A DNA stretch of 64,000 bases from ZC4RG29 sp964521255 (GTDB lineage Bacteria; Bacteroidota; Bacteroidia; Cytophagales; Cyclobacteriaceae), in contig CAZFRM010000001.1 of the NCBI GenBank assembly GCA_964521255.1, positions 1-64,000 of the forward strand, written 5' to 3'. A program made the position numbers and the translations under genes. Shown here in pieces: positions 62,471-64,000 of the stretch. The number at the start of each line of letters is the position of its first letter. The stretch's first letter is position 1. The notes under the pieces are model-generated. The model did not search any database and had not been told where the DNA came from. It saw nothing but the letters and a program-made list of their open reading frames with translations.

Positions 62471-63868
62471 TCACATGTGGATAGGTCGGTTTGCAGTAGC
62501 AGCGAGGCATGCTTCCTTCACGGCTTCCATGTACGTTGGGTGAGCATGTGACATTCTTGCAACATCTTCCGCTGATGCTCTGAACTCCATAGCAGTGACA
62601 CCTGCCGCAATCATATCTGCTGCACGTGCGCCAATAATGTGAACGCCCAGTATCTCATCTGTTTGTTTGTCAGCCAAAATTTTTACCAGCCCATCCAAGT
62701 CCATACTAGCCCTGGCACGACCCAATGCTTTATAAGGAAAATTGCCCACCTTATAACTCCGTCCCTGTTCTTTCAACTGCTCTTCAGTGTAGCCCACACT
62801 TGCCACCTCAGGCCACGTATAAACGACGCCGGGAATAAGCAGGTAATTAATATGAGGTTTTTGTCCTGCTAACTGCTCTGCTACCAAAACACCTTCTTCT
62901 TCAGCTTTATGGGCAAGCATAGCCCCACGTACTACATCACCTATTGCATACACGTTACTCACTTTGGTGCGAAGGTGTTCATCAACAGGAACCCTTCCTT
63001 TGTCTAATTCAATACCAATTTTATCCAAACCAAGTCCATCTGTGTAGGGTCGCCTACCAATGCTTACAAGACAATAATCGCCTTTCAGCTCAAGAGAAGT
63101 TCCTTTTTTATCTTCAGCTTTTACAATTACTTCCTTCCCTTTGTTTTCCACAGAAGTGACTTTGTGTCCAAGGTAAACTTCCATTCCAATCTTCTTTGCA
63201 ATCTTGAGTAACTCCTTGCCCATTGTTCCGTCCATAGTCGGAATGAGACTATCCAAAAATTCCACTACTGTTACCTTAGAACCAATCCGTGCGTAAACAG
63301 AACCCAATTCCATTCCGATCACTCCTCCGCCAATAACAATCATATGCTTCGGAACCTCTTTCAATTCAAGAGTCTCTGTGCTTGAAATAATTCTTTTTTT
63401 ATCGAATGGTGCGAAGGGAAGTGGTGTTGGTTTGGAGCCGGTGGCAATGATGATATTATCAGTTGTAATCGTATTCTCTTTACCATCCTTCGCTGTGATC
63501 TTAACTGTATTTTTGTCGATAAAAGATCCTACGCCATTAAACACATCGATCTTGTTCTTCTTCATCAGGTAAGCAATGCCATCAACATTTTGTTTGACAA
63601 CATTTGCCTTACGGGAAATCATTTGCGTTAAATTCACTTTAGGTTCCGAAATATCAATGCCATGTTCCCTGAAATGCTCTTTTGCATTTATAAAATGCTC
63701 TGATGAATCCAGCAATGCTTTTGACGGGATACATCCAACATTCAAACAGGTTCCGCCCAGCGTATCATACTTCTCCACTATTGCCGTTTTCAAACCTAGC
63801 TGAGCGCATCGAATCGCTGCCACATATCCACCAGGACCAGAGCCAATGACTGTTACGTTGTATTGCAT
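62471..63868 (-). CDS. lpdA: Dihydrolipoyl dehydrogenase
   Basis: FAD-dependent disulfide oxidoreductase that reoxidises lipoamide (L protein of glycine cleavage, E3 of 2-oxoacid dehydrogenases). 465 residues. FAD motif GSGPGGYVAAIRCAQLG; redox disulfide C41-C46 in GGTCLNVGCIPSKALL; NAD motif GGGVIGMELGSVYARIGS; the C-terminal catalytic His-Glu pair is in SHAHPTYMEAVKEA. No dehydrogenase complex genes are adjacent, so it may serve several complexes. Confidence 0.96.
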   Translation of the reverse strand: MQYNVTVIGSGPGGYVAAIRCAQLGLKTAIVEKYDTLGGTCLNVGCIPSKALLDSSEHFINAKEHFREHGIDISEPKVNLTQMISRKANVVKQNVDGIAYLMKKNKIDVFNGVGSFIDKNTVKITAKDGKENTITTDNIIIATGSKPTPLPFAPFDKKRIISSTETLELKEVPKHMIVIGGGVIGMELGSVYARIGSKVTVVEFLDSLIPTMDGTMGKELLKIAKKIGMEVYLGHKVTSVENKGKEVIVKAEDKKGTSLELKGDYCLVSIGRRPYTDGLGLDKIGIELDKGRVPVDEHLRTKVSNVYAIGDVVRGAMLAHKAEEEGVLVAEQLAGQKPHINYLLIPGVVYTWPEVASVGYTEEQLKEQGRSYKVGNFPYKALGRARASMDLDGLVKILADKQTDEILGVHIIGARAADMIAAGVTAMEFRASAEDVARMSHAHPTYMEAVKEACLAATANRPIHM

Positions 63869-64000
63869 TTTTTTAAGATATATATTTTTTTAGACTGATT
63901 AACGTTGGATCAATTTTCAGAAGATCAAAAAGCAGATTCCGAAATCCATTAAATTTATATTGATTTTTTCTGAAAGATAATTCATCATGTAATTTGTCGG

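Noticed and set aside
1..64000. tRNA, rRNA, CRISPR arrays, prophage or insertion sequences
   Set aside because: No cloverleaf-like segment, no regularly spaced repeat array with unique spacers, and no transposase, integrase or phage structural gene was seen.

Overview
The window is a chromosomal segment of a Bacteroidota bacterium, most likely of the order Cytophagales (inference). The signs are a full-length SprA (the outer-membrane channel of the type IX secretion system), the ruvA-sprA-gcvH gene order, promoters of the Bacteroidota TAnnTTTG type, few Shine-Dalgarno sequences, an isolated atpD-atpC pair, a short epsilon subunit, an Obg without a C-terminal extension, and a DnaJ with half the usual zinc-binding motifs. 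Coding density is high. I found no rRNA, tRNA, insertion sequence, prophage or CRISPR array.

Layout. 1-2.5 kb: a predicted nucleic-acid 2OG-Fe(II) dioxygenase divergent from an AlkA-type DNA glycosylase, then an M15 peptidase. 2.5-12.1 kb: ruvA, sprA, gcvH and lipA. 12.2-20.7 kb: a nucleotidyltransferase, a secreted M28 peptidase, gcvP, a MASE1 histidine kinase, a serine dehydratase alpha subunit and a small membrane protein. 20.7-27 kb: nucleotide salvage (upp, hpt, adk), an M42-like aminopeptidase, a Uma2 protein, obg and grpE-dnaJ. 27-34 kb: a secreted beta-rich protein, a Nat-type ABC exporter, a histidine kinase and atpD-atpC. 34-41.5 kb: a three-gene minus-strand operon (RluA-type synthase, membrane protein, lipoprotein), a second Uma2 protein, prfC, an unknown membrane protein, an aldo/keto reductase and dnaK. 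41.6-48.4 kb: aspartate kinase, two tandem NhaD antiporters, a Glu/Leu/Phe/Val dehydrogenase and anmK. 48.4-56.1 kb: an envelope cluster of coaX, an outer-membrane protein, a TPR protein, lptC, a 51-residue membrane protein, a CorC/HlyC protein and a PpiD/SurA-type isomerase. 56.2-64 kb: small housekeeping genes, rsmI, an inositol-phosphatase family gene, a 57-residue Cys-rich membrane protein, a radical SAM/SPASM protein divergent from an Lnb_N (DUF4105) protein, another histidine kinase and lpd.

How genes work together. GcvH, GcvP, LipA and Lpd supply three of the four parts of the glycine cleavage system plus lipoylation; GcvT is not here. The serine dehydratase alpha subunit could pass glycine-derived serine on to pyruvate. 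GrpE-DnaJ and DnaK form one chaperone machine encoded at two loci. The coaX-ppiD cluster looks devoted to LPS export and envelope protein folding.

Most notable non-coding signals. (1) At least six intergenic elements are built from arms of tandem 8-base (once 7-base) units with one or two free positions, usually facing an inverted copy. They sit mostly behind genes that lack a normal terminator. (2) The grpE and dnaK upstream regions share a TGACA-N3-TGT dyad and a TTGGCA-N6-TTGA element, and both lack the usual housekeeping promoter motif there. (3) An orphan terminator before ruvA suggests a small RNA or leader at about 2.58-2.77 kb.
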